Source: Dehalococcoidia bacterium (lineage in GTDB: Bacteria; Chloroflexota; Dehalococcoidia; GIF9; AB-539-J10). From it: 36,033 bases of DNA. This document shows positions 15,831-24,200 of this stretch, piece by piece. Position 1 is the stretch's first letter. Each line of letters starts with the position of its first letter. The notes beneath the pieces are model-generated. The model did not search any database, was not told the origin of the DNA, and saw nothing but the letters and a program-made list of their open reading frames with translations. Location of the stretch: the NCBI GenBank assembly GCA_030605665.1, contig JAUWHW010000038.1, forward strand, positions 1 to 36,033. Direction: 5' to 3'. The position numbers and the translations under genes are program-made.

Positions 15831-17360
15831 CTAAGCTTTTTCCTCTTCAGCCGCTTTCCTGGCTAAAAGTCGATTTAGGGCGTTCATATATGCCTTGGCA
15901 CTGGCAACGATGATATCGGTAGAGGCACCACGTCCAGTATAGGTGATGCCCTCGCTCTCAATTCTTATTAATACCTCCCCAATAGCATCAATCCCTTCAG
16001 TAATTGATTTGATAGTAAATTCTGTAAGCTTATTGGGTATGCCAACTATGCGATTGATAGCCTTACACACGGCATCCACTGGGCCTGTGCCTAAGGCAGC
16101 ATCAGCTAGACTTTGCCCCTCAGGTCCAATGAGCCTCACTGTAGCCGTAGGAAGGCTATGGTCACCACAAGAAACTTCAACATGATCAAGATGGTATACT
16201 TCAGTGGCAGTGCGAAGTTCTTCCGCCACCAGGGATTCGATATCACGGTCGGTGATTTCCCTTTTCTTATCGGCTAGCTCTTTGAGGCTATGAAAGGCAC
16301 GGTTTAGAGCCTCCTCATCCAAAGTATAACCGAGTTCCGCTAACCTCTCTTTGAAGGCGTGCTTGCCACTTAACTTACTCAATACCAGACTGCTTGCTGG
16401 TATACCAACTGATTTTGGGTCTATAATTTCATAAGTTATGGCTTTCTTTATTAAACCATCTTGATGAATACCTGATTGATGACGAAAGGCATTCGCCCCT
16501 ACAATAGCCTTATTAGATTGGACAGCGAAGCCAGTAAGTTCACTTACAAGATGGCTGGTCTTATAAATCCGAGTAGTATCAATATTGGTAGTAAGATTAA
16601 AGAAATCCTGGCGAGTCTTTAGCGCCATAACAATTTCCTCCAGAGAGGCATTTCCAGCTCTTTCTCCGATGCCATTGATAGTGCATTCAACTTGCCGCGC
16701 ACCATTGCGAACTGCCTCGAGGCTGTTGGCTACCGCTAATCCTAAATCATTATGGCAATGGACACTTATTAAAGCCTTATGGATATTGGGTACATTAACT
16801 AGAATACCTTGGATCAAGCTGCCAAATTCCTGCGGCGTGGCATAGCCCACAGTATCGGGTATGTTCACTGTAGTGGCTCCAGCATCAATCACAGCTTCCA
16901 AGATATGATATAGGTAACTAGGTTCAGCACGGCTGGCGTCCATAGGTGAGAACTCAACATCGTCAACGTAGTTTTTGGCTAGAGCCATCATCTTCTCAGC
17001 CCTCTCCAGGATTTCCTCTCGGCTTTTGTTAAGCTGGTAGAGAAGGTGGATGTCTGAGGCAGAGAGAAAAACATGGATTCGTGGATGAGCTGCTTCCTTA
17101 ACTGCTTGCCAAGCTCTATCTATAGCCTCAGCATTGGCATGAGATAAAGCACAAATTACAGGTCGTTGAACCTCTTTGCTAATAAGACGAACAGCTTCGA
17201 AATCGCCAGGAGAGCTAACAGGAAAGCCAGCCTCAATAACATCGACGCCAAGCTTATCCAGTTGTTTAGCTATTTCTAGCTTTTCCTGAACATTTAGGCT
17301 TGCCCCCGCTGCCTGCTCCCCATCCCGTAAAGTAGTGTCGAAAATTATTACTTTGTCCAT
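15831..17360 (-). CDS. leuA: 2-isopropylmalate synthase
   Basis: Condenses 2-oxoisovalerate with acetyl-CoA, the committed step of leucine synthesis. The 509-residue protein has the DRE-TIM barrel ([17 protein letters not shown] at 6-22, [15 protein letters not shown] near 206-220, [14 protein letters not shown] near 234-247), a linker, and a C-terminal LeuA allosteric domain (from about 385) with the [15 protein letters not shown] and [20 protein letters not shown] blocks, so leucine feedback control is expected. The GEQAAGAS motif and regulatory domain separate it from CimA at the other end of the cluster. Upstream, 12 bases away, is the PaREP1-like gene. Confidence 0.95.
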   Translation of the reverse strand: MDKVIIFDTTLRDGEQAAGASLNVQEKLEIAKQLDKLGVDVIEAGFPVSSPGDFEAVRLISKEVQRPVICALSHANAEAIDRAWQAVKEAAHPRIHVFLSASDIHLLYQLNKSREEILERAEKMMALAKNYVDDVEFSPMDASRAEPSYLYHILEAVIDAGATTVNIPDTVGYATPQEFGSLIQGILVNVPNIHKALISVHCHNDLGLAVANSLEAVRNGARQVECTINGIGERAGNASLEEIVMALKTRQDFFNLTTNIDTTRIYKTSHLVSELTGFAVQSNKAIVGANAFRHQSGIHQDGLIKKAITYEIIDPKSVGIPASSLVLSKLSGKHAFKERLAELGYTLDEEALNRAFHSLKELADKKREITDRDIESLVAEELRTATEVYHLDHVEVSCGDHSLPTATVRLIGPEGQSLADAALGTGPVDAVCKAINRIVGIPNKLTEFTIKSITEGIDAIGEVLIRIESEGITYTGRGASTDIIVASAKAYMNALNRLLARKAAEEEKA

Positions 17361-17372
17361 GATTATTTCCTT

Positions 17373-17732
17373 TTAAGTAGTAAGTTGGAAGAGCTTTTCA
17401 ATCGTTTCTCTCATCTCCATAGCATAGGTATAAACCTCTTCTATATTGAGTCCGGCTTCATAAAAGCCGCTATGGAGGTAACTGGCATGCCCGTAGGCAT
17501 TGAATATGCTCTTGTCTTCCAGCTTTTTGGTCAACTTTCTAGCATAATCCCCAATCTCTTTATGATGTTCGATCTTTCTTCCTTCGCTTGCAGCTACTGC
17601 CTTTAAGGCCTCAGCCATTGCCCCCCAAAGGAACTCTCCAGCCTTTTCAGCGTCGCCAGCTTCAATAGAGTTGAAGGCATTCTCTATATAGTGGATACTC
17701 TGAGCTTTATATTTTCTCTTTTGCTCCTCCAT
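17373..17732 (-). CDS. PaREP1/HEPN-like small helical protein
   Basis: A 119-residue all-helical protein. Residues 12-48 (AQSIHYIENAFNSIEAGD, then AEKAGEFLWGAMAEALKAVA) fit the PaREP1 family pattern of a sequestering helix pair with the GD-xxAxExxWxAxxExLKAxA motif. The HHKEIGDYARKL and NAYGHASYLHSGFYE parts follow. These families are related to HEPN domains, but the RNase motif R-x4-6-H is not clearly present. The gene is tightly packed between leuA and the 74-residue gene (9 and 12 bases), so it belongs to the operon. Its role is unknown, with a structural or regulatory function being only a guess. Confidence 0.65.
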   Translation of the reverse strand: MEEQKRKYKAQSIHYIENAFNSIEAGDAEKAGEFLWGAMAEALKAVAASEGRKIEHHKEIGDYARKLTKKLEDKSIFNAYGHASYLHSGFYEAGLNIEEVYTYAMEMRETIEKLFQLTT

Positions 17733-17741
17733 AGCTTCTCC

Positions 17742-17966
17742 TTAAATTGGGGGCAACTCGGGGATTTCGTAACTTATGATACTTCCTGTTTTGGCATCTA
17801 TTTTAACCTTAGCGATTCTAACGAATAAAGGTCCAACATCAATTTCCACATTCCAAACATCGTTTTCCCTTGTAGCTTTAAGCGGCAATGCAATAGGGCG
17901 ATATTTTTTAATAAAGGAATGGGCAATCTCCGTGGCCTCTGCAGCAGATTTTATTTCGTTTTCCAA
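17742..17966 (-). CDS. Small protein of unknown function (74 aa)
   Basis: A 74-residue soluble protein beginning MENEIKSAAEATEIAHSFIK and ending SIISYEIPELPPI. The second half (VWNVEIDVGPLFVRIAKVKI, then DAKTG) has the beta-strand rhythm of PepSY-like domains, where a helix is followed by strands and a DAKTG turn. The start is TTG at 17966 with AGGA just before it inside the end of ilvC; only 3 bases separate it from the ilvC stop, so it is translationally linked. It precedes the PaREP1-like gene by 9 bases. No specific role can be given. Confidence 0.65.
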   Translation of the reverse strand: MENEIKSAAEATEIAHSFIKKYRPIALPLKATRENDVWNVEIDVGPLFVRIAKVKIDAKTGSIISYEIPELPPI

Positions 17967-17969
17967 TTT

Positions 17970-18962
17970 TTATCCTTTTAGCCAGGGCATCATATCTCTT
18001 AACCTTTTGCCTACAACCTCGATTGGGTGCTCAGCTTCTCTCCGTTTCATGGCATTAAAGCTGGGACGGCCAGCCTTATTTTCCAGAATCCATTCTGTAG
18101 CAAAACTGCCATCCTGTATCTCTGCCAGAATTTGTTCCATTTCTTCCTTGACTAAATCGTTGATAACTCGTGGACCTCGAGTGTAATCGCCATATTTAGC
18201 GGTGTCGCTTATCGAGTATCTCATATAGTCCAAACCGCCTTGATACATAAGGTCAACGATGAGCTTCAGTTCATGGAAACATTCAAAATAGGCAATCTCT
18301 GGTTGATAACCAGCTTCTACCAAGGTCTCAAAGCCAGCTTTGACCAAAGAGGAGACTCCTCCACAGAGCACTGTTTGTTCACCAAAAAGGTCAGTCTCAG
18401 TCTCCTCAGCAAAAGTTGTCTCTAAAACTCCAGCCCTGGTACAGCCGATACCTTTGCCATAGGCTAGAGCAATATCCTTGGCTTTGCCTGAGGCATCTTG
18501 GTGTATAGCAACTAAAGCTGGAGTCCCTGAGCCCTCGATGTAAAGTCGGCGTAGTATATGCCCCGGGGCTTTAGGGGCTATCATGCTAACGTCAATGTTA
18601 GAAGGCGGCACAATTTGGGAATAGTGGATATTAAAGCCGTGAGCGAACATCAAAGTTTTGCCTGGGGATAATTCCTTCTCAATTGACTCATGGTAGATTT
18701 GAGGATGTAAGCTATCGGGGGCCAGCATAACAATGATAGCTGCATCCTTTGCTACTTCAGCAGCGCCGGCTACTCTAAATCCAGCATCGTTTGCTGCTTT
18801 CCAGCCTTCACTGCCCGGCGCTTCAGCGATGATAACCTGGCAGCCACTATCCCTCAGATTTTGGGCTTGGGCATGCCCCTGGCTACCATAGCCGATAATA
18901 CCAATCGTTTTACCCTTGATTAGGTCCAGGTTAGCATTCTTGTCATAATAGATTTTAGCCAT
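17970..18962 (-). CDS. ilvC: Ketol-acid reductoisomerase, probable NADH-type cofactor loop
   Basis: Converts acetolactate and acetohydroxybutyrate to dihydroxy-acids in valine and isoleucine synthesis. It is a class I enzyme of 330 residues: [20 protein letters not shown] at 21-40, AHGFNIHY near 108-115, [16 protein letters not shown] near 186-201 (Mg-binding Asp/Glu) and [18 protein letters not shown] near 224-241. The cofactor loop reads [11 protein letters not shown] (44-54). NADPH enzymes usually have a Leu-Arg and a second Ser here (GLRPGSKSW); in this one Glu47-Ala48 and Glu52-Gly53 replace them, a pattern expected for NADH preference. A strong AAGGAGG ribosome-binding site precedes the ATG. 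ilvH lies upstream. Confidence 0.95.
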   Translation of the reverse strand: MAKIYYDKNANLDLIKGKTIGIIGYGSQGHAQAQNLRDSGCQVIIAEAPGSEGWKAANDAGFRVAGAAEVAKDAAIIVMLAPDSLHPQIYHESIEKELSPGKTLMFAHGFNIHYSQIVPPSNIDVSMIAPKAPGHILRRLYIEGSGTPALVAIHQDASGKAKDIALAYGKGIGCTRAGVLETTFAEETETDLFGEQTVLCGGVSSLVKAGFETLVEAGYQPEIAYFECFHELKLIVDLMYQGGLDYMRYSISDTAKYGDYTRGPRVINDLVKEEMEQILAEIQDGSFATEWILENKAGRPSFNAMKRREAEHPIEVVGKRLRDMMPWLKG

Positions 18963-19001
18963 ATTTTCCTCCTTAAAATTCTGATATCTAATCTCTAAAT
19001 C

Positions 19002-19027
19002 CTAAACCTTTAGAATTTAAGGTTTAG
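19002..19027. promoter_or_regulatory. Intercistronic hairpin between ilvH and ilvC
   Basis: A perfect 9-base inverted repeat (CTAAACCTT at 19002-19010, AAGGTTTAG at 19019-19027) with an 8-base AT loop fills much of the 76-base spacer. It lacks a T-run on the minus strand, so it is not a convincing terminator; RNA processing or stability control of the operon transcript is possible. Confidence 0.45.
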
Positions 19028-19038
19028 AGTCTATTATT

Positions 19039-19530
19039 TTAAGCGACACCACCACGAGTTAAGGCAATCCTGCCAGTCCTGCTGATCTCCTTAATACCAA
19101 AGCTGCGAAGAAGTTCAAGTAGAGACTTCACTTTATCTTCGTCGCCTGTAACTTCCACCGTTAATGAATCAGAAGCAACATCAACTATGTTGGCTCGGAA
19201 AATGTCAACAATCTGTATAATTTCGCTTCTTGTTGAAGCAGTAGCCTTGACCTTGATTAAGGCTAATTCTCTGGCTACTATATCTTCTTCAGTTATGTCG
19301 GATACTCTGACCACGTTGATTAGCTTGTCTAATTGTTTCCTAACTTGTTCTACCTCTGCAGAATCACCACCAACAACCACAGTCATGCGTGATAAGCCAG
19401 GTTGCTCGCTGTGCCCCACCGCCAGGCTTTGTATGTTAAAGCCTCGGCGCCGAAACAGGCTAGCTACCCTATTCAATACACCAGGCTTATCTTCTACTAA
19501 AGCTACTAAAGTATGTTTTGTATCAGTCAA
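19039..19530 (-). CDS. ilvH: Acetolactate synthase small (regulatory) subunit
   Basis: Regulatory partner of IlvB that confers activation and valine feedback. The 163-residue protein has an N-terminal ACT domain (HTLVALVEDKPGVLNRVASL at 6-25, then RRGFNIQSLAVG) and a C-terminal domain with ELALIKVKA and the IVDIFRANIVDVASDSLTVE stretch (about 107-126), the usual full length. The start is TTG at 19530 with AAGGAAA upstream, 20 bases after the ilvB stop. ilvC follows after a 76-base spacer with a hairpin. Nothing unusual is seen in the sequence. Confidence 0.95.
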   Translation of the reverse strand: MTDTKHTLVALVEDKPGVLNRVASLFRRRGFNIQSLAVGHSEQPGLSRMTVVVGGDSAEVEQVRKQLDKLINVVRVSDITEEDIVARELALIKVKATASTRSEIIQIVDIFRANIVDVASDSLTVEVTGDEDKVKSLLELLRSFGIKEISRTGRIALTRGGVA

Positions 19531-19550
19531 TTCGCTTTCCTTGAAATATC

Positions 19551-21245
19551 TTAATAGATGCTTACCATTTCTGGCTTTGGCATCTCTAAAGTTCGACCTA
19601 GACTTTCTCCCGGAGGCACCATAGGATAGACATTTTCCTCTGGCTCAACAACAAAATCGATGAGGAAAGATCCGGGATGGTCTATTGCTTTCTGTATAGC
19701 CGGATTTACCTCTTCTCTATGCTTCACCCTGAGTGCAGCGATATCATAAGCTTCGGCAATTTTGACGAAATCGGGGTTCCAAAGCTTTGTATCCACATAG
19801 CGATGTTCATAAAATAGTTCTTGCCACTGCCTCACCATGCCCAGATAGCCATTATTGATGACAGCTATCTTTATAGCGATGTTTTCCTGCGTTATAGTAG
19901 CTAATTCTTGAATGGTCATTTGAAAGCTGCCATCACCATCGATGCACCACACCGTTTCTTGAGGGCGACCAACTTTGACTCCTATAGCAGCAGGAAGTGC
20001 AAATCCCATAGTACCCAGGCCACCTGAGGAAATAAGGCTACTAGGTTCAGTATAAACGAAGTGTTGTGCTGCCCACATTTGATGCTGCCCAATCCCGGTA
20101 ACCACTATGGTATCACCTTTAGTGACTTCATAAATCTGGCGAATAACATATTGAGGTAAGAGCTCGCTACCTTGCCTAGTCTCCAGTGATGGATGTTCAT
20201 ATCTCCACTGCTCTAACTGAGAGACCCAATCCAAATGCTCTCTGAAGTCAATTTCCTTGTTCATAGCCTTTAACACATTTTTAACATCGCCAACTATGGG
20301 TATGTCTACTGGTATATTCTTTCCTATTTCTGCAGGGTCGATATCAATATGAATGATGCCAGCTTGCGGGGCAAAATTTTTAGTATCTGCTGTAGCCCGA
20401 TCATCAAATCTCATACCAATAGCAATGATAAGGTCAGCATTTTGCACTGCCATATTAGCATAAACCATACCGTGCATCCCTAACATGCCCAAATTGAGTA
20501 TGTGATTCCCAGGAAAGGCACCGATGCCAAGGAGTGTGCTGACCACCGGTATTTGTGCCTTCTCAGCTAATTCCTTAAGCTCATCGTAAGCCTGGGAGAT
20601 AATTATTCCTCTGCCAGCGATGATAACCGGTCTTTCAGCTTTATTGATAAGCTTTGCCGCTTTTTTGATTTGAACTGAGTGGCCTCGTGAGACAAACTTG
20701 TAACCTGGCAAATCAATTTTTTCAGGATAAACAAATTCCGCCTGTTCTTGCTGCACATCCTTTGGTATATCAATGAGCACAGGACCTGGCCTTCCTGTCT
20801 GAGCGATGCGAAAAGCCTCCCTGACTGTCTTTGCCAGCTCCGCAGTATCAGTGACAAGGTAATTATGCTTTGTGATGGGAAGAGTAATGCCAGTAATATC
20901 TGTCTCTTGGAATGCATCCTTACCGATAAAAGGTCTAGCTACCTGGCCAGTTATGGCTATTATTGGGGAGGAATCCATGTAAGCATTTGCAATTCCAGTT
21001 ACCAGGTTAGCAGCTCCAGGACCTGAAGTAGCTATACATACACCTGCTTTATGAGTAGCTCGAGCATAGCCATCGGCAGCATGAGCTGCTCCTTGCTCAT
21101 GACGAACCAGTATATGCCGCAGTTGAGGATATTGAGGGAAGGTATCATATACCGGTAGTACAGCACCACCCAGAATGCCAAAAATAACCTCAACTCCCTC
21201 TTTAACTAAGCTTTCACATAAAATCTGAGCGCCGGTCTTCTTCAT
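19551..21245 (-). CDS. ilvB: Acetolactate synthase large (catalytic) subunit
   Basis: Thiamine-diphosphate enzyme that makes acetolactate from two pyruvates and acetohydroxybutyrate from pyruvate plus 2-oxobutyrate. The 564-residue length is standard. The catalytic Glu50 is in VRHEQGAAHAADGYAR, the FAD/quinone-like middle domain carries IAIGMRFDDR, and the ThDP motif begins GDGSFQMTIQEL and ends INNGYLGMVRQWQ. The ATG at 21245 follows GAGGAG. It is 11 bases downstream of ilvD and 20 upstream of ilvH, so the three are co-translated. The 2-oxobutyrate branch is fed by CimA/LeuCDB in the same cluster. Confidence 0.96.
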   Translation of the reverse strand: MKKTGAQILCESLVKEGVEVIFGILGGAVLPVYDTFPQYPQLRHILVRHEQGAAHAADGYARATHKAGVCIATSGPGAANLVTGIANAYMDSSPIIAITGQVARPFIGKDAFQETDITGITLPITKHNYLVTDTAELAKTVREAFRIAQTGRPGPVLIDIPKDVQQEQAEFVYPEKIDLPGYKFVSRGHSVQIKKAAKLINKAERPVIIAGRGIIISQAYDELKELAEKAQIPVVSTLLGIGAFPGNHILNLGMLGMHGMVYANMAVQNADLIIAIGMRFDDRATADTKNFAPQAGIIHIDIDPAEIGKNIPVDIPIVGDVKNVLKAMNKEIDFREHLDWVSQLEQWRYEHPSLETRQGSELLPQYVIRQIYEVTKGDTIVVTGIGQHQMWAAQHFVYTEPSSLISSGGLGTMGFALPAAIGVKVGRPQETVWCIDGDGSFQMTIQELATITQENIAIKIAVINNGYLGMVRQWQELFYEHRYVDTKLWNPDFVKIAEAYDIAALRVKHREEVNPAIQKAIDHPGSFLIDFVVEPEENVYPMVPPGESLGRTLEMPKPEMVSIY

Positions 21246-21256
21246 AAAGGCTCCTC

Positions 21257-22924
21257 TCAGTTAACAAACACAGCTCCAGTGCTGGCTGAGGTCACATTAT
21301 CAGCATAGCGTTTAAGATAGCCAGTTTTAATCCTTGGTTCAAAAGGTGATAACAAATTTAATCTTTGCTGTATCTCCTTTTGGGTTAATTCTACCTCTAA
21401 TTTGCGGTGGGGAATATCTATTTTGATAATATCGCCGTCTTTTATGGCGGCTATAGGACCCTTCTCTGCTGCCTCGGGGGAAACATGACCTATGGCAGCG
21501 CCTCTTGTCGCCCCGGAGAAACGACCATCGGTAATTAGAGCCACCTTATCATCCATGCCCATACCACTGAGAAGGGAAGTGGGTGTTAGCATTTCACGCA
21601 TCCCAGGCCCTCCTCTCGGTCCCTCATAGCGGATAACAATCACCTCTCCAGGTTTGAACTCTCTTTTCATTATCGCTGCAGTGGCCGTCTCTTCACTATT
21701 AAAAACTCGTGCTGGGCCCTGATGAACCAGCATTTTAGGAGCTACTGCAGCACTTTTCACCACGCTGCCTTGAGGCGCCAAATTACCAAATAATATACCA
21801 ATACCACCGGTAGTGCTATAGGGGTTGGATAAAGGATGGATTACCTCTTTGTTTTTGATCTTAGCCCTCTTTATCACCTCACCTAGTGGCTTATTTGATA
21901 CAGTCTTTGCTTCAGGATTTAGCAATCCTGATAGTTCTTGCATTATCGCTGGAATGCCGCCGGCTAAGTCCAAATCTTCGATGTGATAATCACCCGCTGG
22001 GCTTAATTTGCATATATGAGGAATATGGTCGCTAATCTCATTTACCAAGGATAAGGGGAATTCGATTCCCGCCTCATGGGCTATGGCTATAAGGTGCAAT
22101 ACGGAATTGGTACTGCCACCTAAAGCCATATCTACAGCGAACGCATTATAAATAGAATCTTTGGTAATGACATCTTTAGGTCGAATATCTCTAGCTAATA
22201 CATCCATAACTTGTTGGCCGGCTTTATAAGCTAGTTGAAGTCGGCGCGCTTGAGTTGCTGGTATCGTTCCATTGCCAGGCAAAGCTATACCTAGGGTTTC
22301 GCTCAGACAATTCATGGTATTAGCAGTAAACATGCCAGCACAACTACCGCAGCCGGGACAGGCAACTCTTTCCAGTTCTGCCAGCTCAGCCTCAGACATA
22401 TTCCCCCTAATAGTCTCACCCACTGCTTGAAAAACTGAACTAATGTCAACTGATTTTAGTTGACCATCCCGATAAAGTTTCCCTGCCATCATAGGGCCAC
22501 CGCTTATAAAAATGCAGGGCAAATTAAGCCTTACCGCCGCTATTAGCATCCCGGGTACTACCTTGTCACAATTAGGAATAAAAACCAAGCCATCAAAAGC
22601 ATGAGCCTCAGCTAAAATTTCAACTGAGTCAGCGGTAAGTTCTCGGCTGGGCAGGCTATACTTCATTCCTGGGTGGTCCATAGCGATGCCATCGCATACA
22701 GCTATAGTGTTAACCTCAAAAGGTACTCCACCTTGGCTTCGGATTCCCTCTTTCACCGCCTGGGCAACAGACTGCAAATGGATATGACCAGGAACAACTT
22801 CACTAAAGCTGTTAATCACCCCAATAAAGGGTTTATCCCAATCATCTGAGGAACAGCCCACGGCATGCAGGAGAGACCTATGGGGTGCTCGCTCAATACC
22901 TTTCTTTATAATATCACTTTTCAT
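21257..22924 (-). CDS. ilvD: Dihydroxy-acid dehydratase
   Basis: Fe-S dehydratase converting dihydroxyisovalerate and dihydroxymethylvalerate to the 2-oxo acids, the shared late step for valine and isoleucine. The 555-residue protein has [12 protein letters not shown] (Cys119) and [20 protein letters not shown] near 184-203, which hold the cluster cysteines, [10 protein letters not shown] in the middle and [19 protein letters not shown] near the C-terminus. The frame opens at 22930, but AAGGGAG directly abuts that ATG; the ATG at 22924 has proper spacing and gives the usual [18 protein letters not shown] start. rpiB is upstream, ilvB 11 bases downstream. Confidence 0.95.
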   Translation of the reverse strand: MKSDIIKKGIERAPHRSLLHAVGCSSDDWDKPFIGVINSFSEVVPGHIHLQSVAQAVKEGIRSQGGVPFEVNTIAVCDGIAMDHPGMKYSLPSRELTADSVEILAEAHAFDGLVFIPNCDKVVPGMLIAAVRLNLPCIFISGGPMMAGKLYRDGQLKSVDISSVFQAVGETIRGNMSEAELAELERVACPGCGSCAGMFTANTMNCLSETLGIALPGNGTIPATQARRLQLAYKAGQQVMDVLARDIRPKDVITKDSIYNAFAVDMALGGSTNSVLHLIAIAHEAGIEFPLSLVNEISDHIPHICKLSPAGDYHIEDLDLAGGIPAIMQELSGLLNPEAKTVSNKPLGEVIKRAKIKNKEVIHPLSNPYSTTGGIGILFGNLAPQGSVVKSAAVAPKMLVHQGPARVFNSEETATAAIMKREFKPGEVIVIRYEGPRGGPGMREMLTPTSLLSGMGMDDKVALITDGRFSGATRGAAIGHVSPEAAEKGPIAAIKDGDIIKIDIPHRKLEVELTQKEIQQRLNLLSPFEPRIKTGYLKRYADNVTSASTGAVFVN

Positions 22925-22967
22925 CACCATCTCCCTTAATTTAAAAAGTAAAATTTAACATAGATTG

Positions 22968-23408
22968 TCAATGTAATTCCAGAGCTTTTATTTTATTCAA
23001 TCTTTGTATATGCCTACCGCCTTCAAAACTTGTGCATAGGTAAGCGTTGACAATTTCCAAGGCTGAGTTAACCTCAACGTTCTCCCCTCTAAGACACAAA
23101 ATATTGGCATTATTATGCTGGCGAGCTCGCTGGGCAGTAAAAACATCGTGGCATAAAGCTGCTCTTACACCTTTTAGCTTATTGGCTGCTATGCTCATGC
23201 CTATGCCAGTGCTGCATATTAGAATGCCATGGTCAGATTCACCTGAGACCACTGCTTCGCTTACTTCTTGAGCAATATCGGGGTAGTCTACCGAATCATC
23301 ACTATAGCAGCCAAAATCGCGATAGCTATAACCTAGTTTTTGAAGGAAATTTATTATTGCTTGTTTTATCCTAAAGCCACGATGGTCACAGCCCAGAGCA
23401 ACGTGCAT
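22968..23408 (-). CDS. rpiB: Ribose-5-phosphate isomerase B
   Basis: Interconverts ribose 5-phosphate and ribulose 5-phosphate. The 146-residue length and all family motifs fit RpiB: LGCDHRGF at 5-12, VDYPDIA near 41-47, CSTGIGMSIAANKLKG near 65-80 with the catalytic Cys, and RARQHNNANILCLRGE near 94-109. It lies between sua5 and ilvD on the same strand, with a palindromic repeat in the spacer before it. Ribose phosphate supply suits the purine genes on the opposite side of the region, but it is transcribed with the amino-acid cluster. Confidence 0.95.
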   Translation of the reverse strand: MHVALGCDHRGFRIKQAIINFLQKLGYSYRDFGCYSDDSVDYPDIAQEVSEAVVSGESDHGILICSTGIGMSIAANKLKGVRAALCHDVFTAQRARQHNNANILCLRGENVEVNSALEIVNAYLCTSFEGGRHIQRLNKIKALELH

Positions 23409-23442
23409 TACTATTTACCTCCAAGGTAAGTATTCAACTACC

Positions 23443-23512
23443 CTCGTGTCACCCTGAGCGAAGCGAAGGGTCTCCAAGATTCTTCGGTCGCTATGCTCCC
23501 TCAGAATGACAC
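23443..23512. repeat. Full-length interspersed palindromic repeat (about 68 bp)
   Basis: Begins GTGTCACCCTGAGCGAAGCG, continues with AAGGGTCTCCAAGATTCTTC, and closes CTCAGAATGACACC. The outer arms are complementary, so it can fold on itself. It is the near-perfect reverse complement of the copy at 25879-25947. It overlaps the end of sua5 and provides its TGA stop codon. Confidence 0.88.
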
Positions 23513-24142
23513 CGGGGGTGAACAGTTACCCTCCAAATATTCATTAAAGGCTTTGTCAATTTCGCGTTTAGGTATAATCCCTTGACGCAAAATCGCTGGC
23601 ACTTCACCTGTGACATCTACTATAGTTGATTCGTTACCACTAGGGCACCTGCCACCATCAATGATAAGGTCGACTTTGTCTCCTAGCTGTTGCTTAACCT
23701 CGTCAACAGTTAGAGTGCTTGGCTTGCCACTGATATTAGCGCTGGTTCCGATTATCGGCTTCCCCAAGCCTTGAATAAGAGCTAGAGGGACGAGGTGGTC
23801 AGGGACACGCACCGCTATGGTGGATTGGTCAGTAAGATGAGTAGGTAATGAAGCTGTTTTAAGCAGAATTAAAGTCAAGCCCCCAGGCCAAAAGTGCTTG
23901 ACTAGAAACAAGACCACTTCAGGTACTGGTGCAACTACAGTGCTTAATTGAGACATATCACCAATAAGTAAAGGAAAGGGCAGGTGTCTGGGGCGTTTTT
24001 TTACTGCATAAATTCTTTCCACAGCTTTGGAATTGAAAGCATCAGCACCCAGGCCATAAACTGTGTCAGTAGGGAAAGCAACTATCCCACCAGCCTTGAG
24101 AATTTTAATTCCCCTCTCTACCTGTTCCTGTAAAGCATTCAT
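23501..24142 (-). CDS. tsaC: Threonylcarbamoyl-AMP synthase (Sua5/YwlC/TsaC)
   Basis: Makes threonylcarbamoyl-AMP from threonine, bicarbonate and ATP for the t6A modification of ANN-decoding tRNAs. The 213-residue protein has the YrdC fold: GGIVAFPTDTVYGLGADAFN (about 18-37), the KKRPRHLPFPLLI motif, VRVPDH, PIIGTSANISG and NESTIVDVTG. There is no long C-terminal Sua5 domain. ATG at 24142 (AAGG upstream) matches the family N-terminus; the longer frame adds 16 unrelated residues over the promoter region. The last residues (SPPVSF) and the stop codon lie in the palindromic repeat, so the original C-terminus has been replaced. guaA diverges 58 bases upstream. Confidence 0.93.
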   Translation of the reverse strand: MNALQEQVERGIKILKAGGIVAFPTDTVYGLGADAFNSKAVERIYAVKKRPRHLPFPLLIGDMSQLSTVVAPVPEVVLFLVKHFWPGGLTLILLKTASLPTHLTDQSTIAVRVPDHLVPLALIQGLGKPIIGTSANISGKPSTLTVDEVKQQLGDKVDLIIDGGRCPSGNESTIVDVTGEVPAILRQGIIPKREIDKAFNEYLEGNCSPPVSF

Positions 24143-24200
24143 TGCCTTGACGCTAGTGTAGCACAATGATAAGCTACTGTGTATTACCACCCCCTCTGAA
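24143..24200. promoter_or_regulatory. Divergent promoter region for guaA and the sua5-ilv-leu cluster
   Basis: Only 58 bases separate the divergent starts. For guaA a TTGACG at 24147-24152 lies 17 bases from a weak TAAGCT. For sua5 the minus strand has TGC-TACACT (extended -10) at 24155-24160. The two overlap, so the divergent genes may compete. Pattern-based only. Confidence 0.35.

Noticed and set aside
23409..23500. T-box or attenuator leader for the ilv-leu cluster
   Set aside because: Only the interspersed palindrome is present; no leader peptide rich in Leu/Ile/Val codons and no T-box sequence were seen here or at 24143-24200.
24143..24190. Longer N-terminus for the Sua5-family gene
   Set aside because: The extra 16 residues are not family-like and lie over the divergent promoter region; the ATG at 24142 matches homologues.
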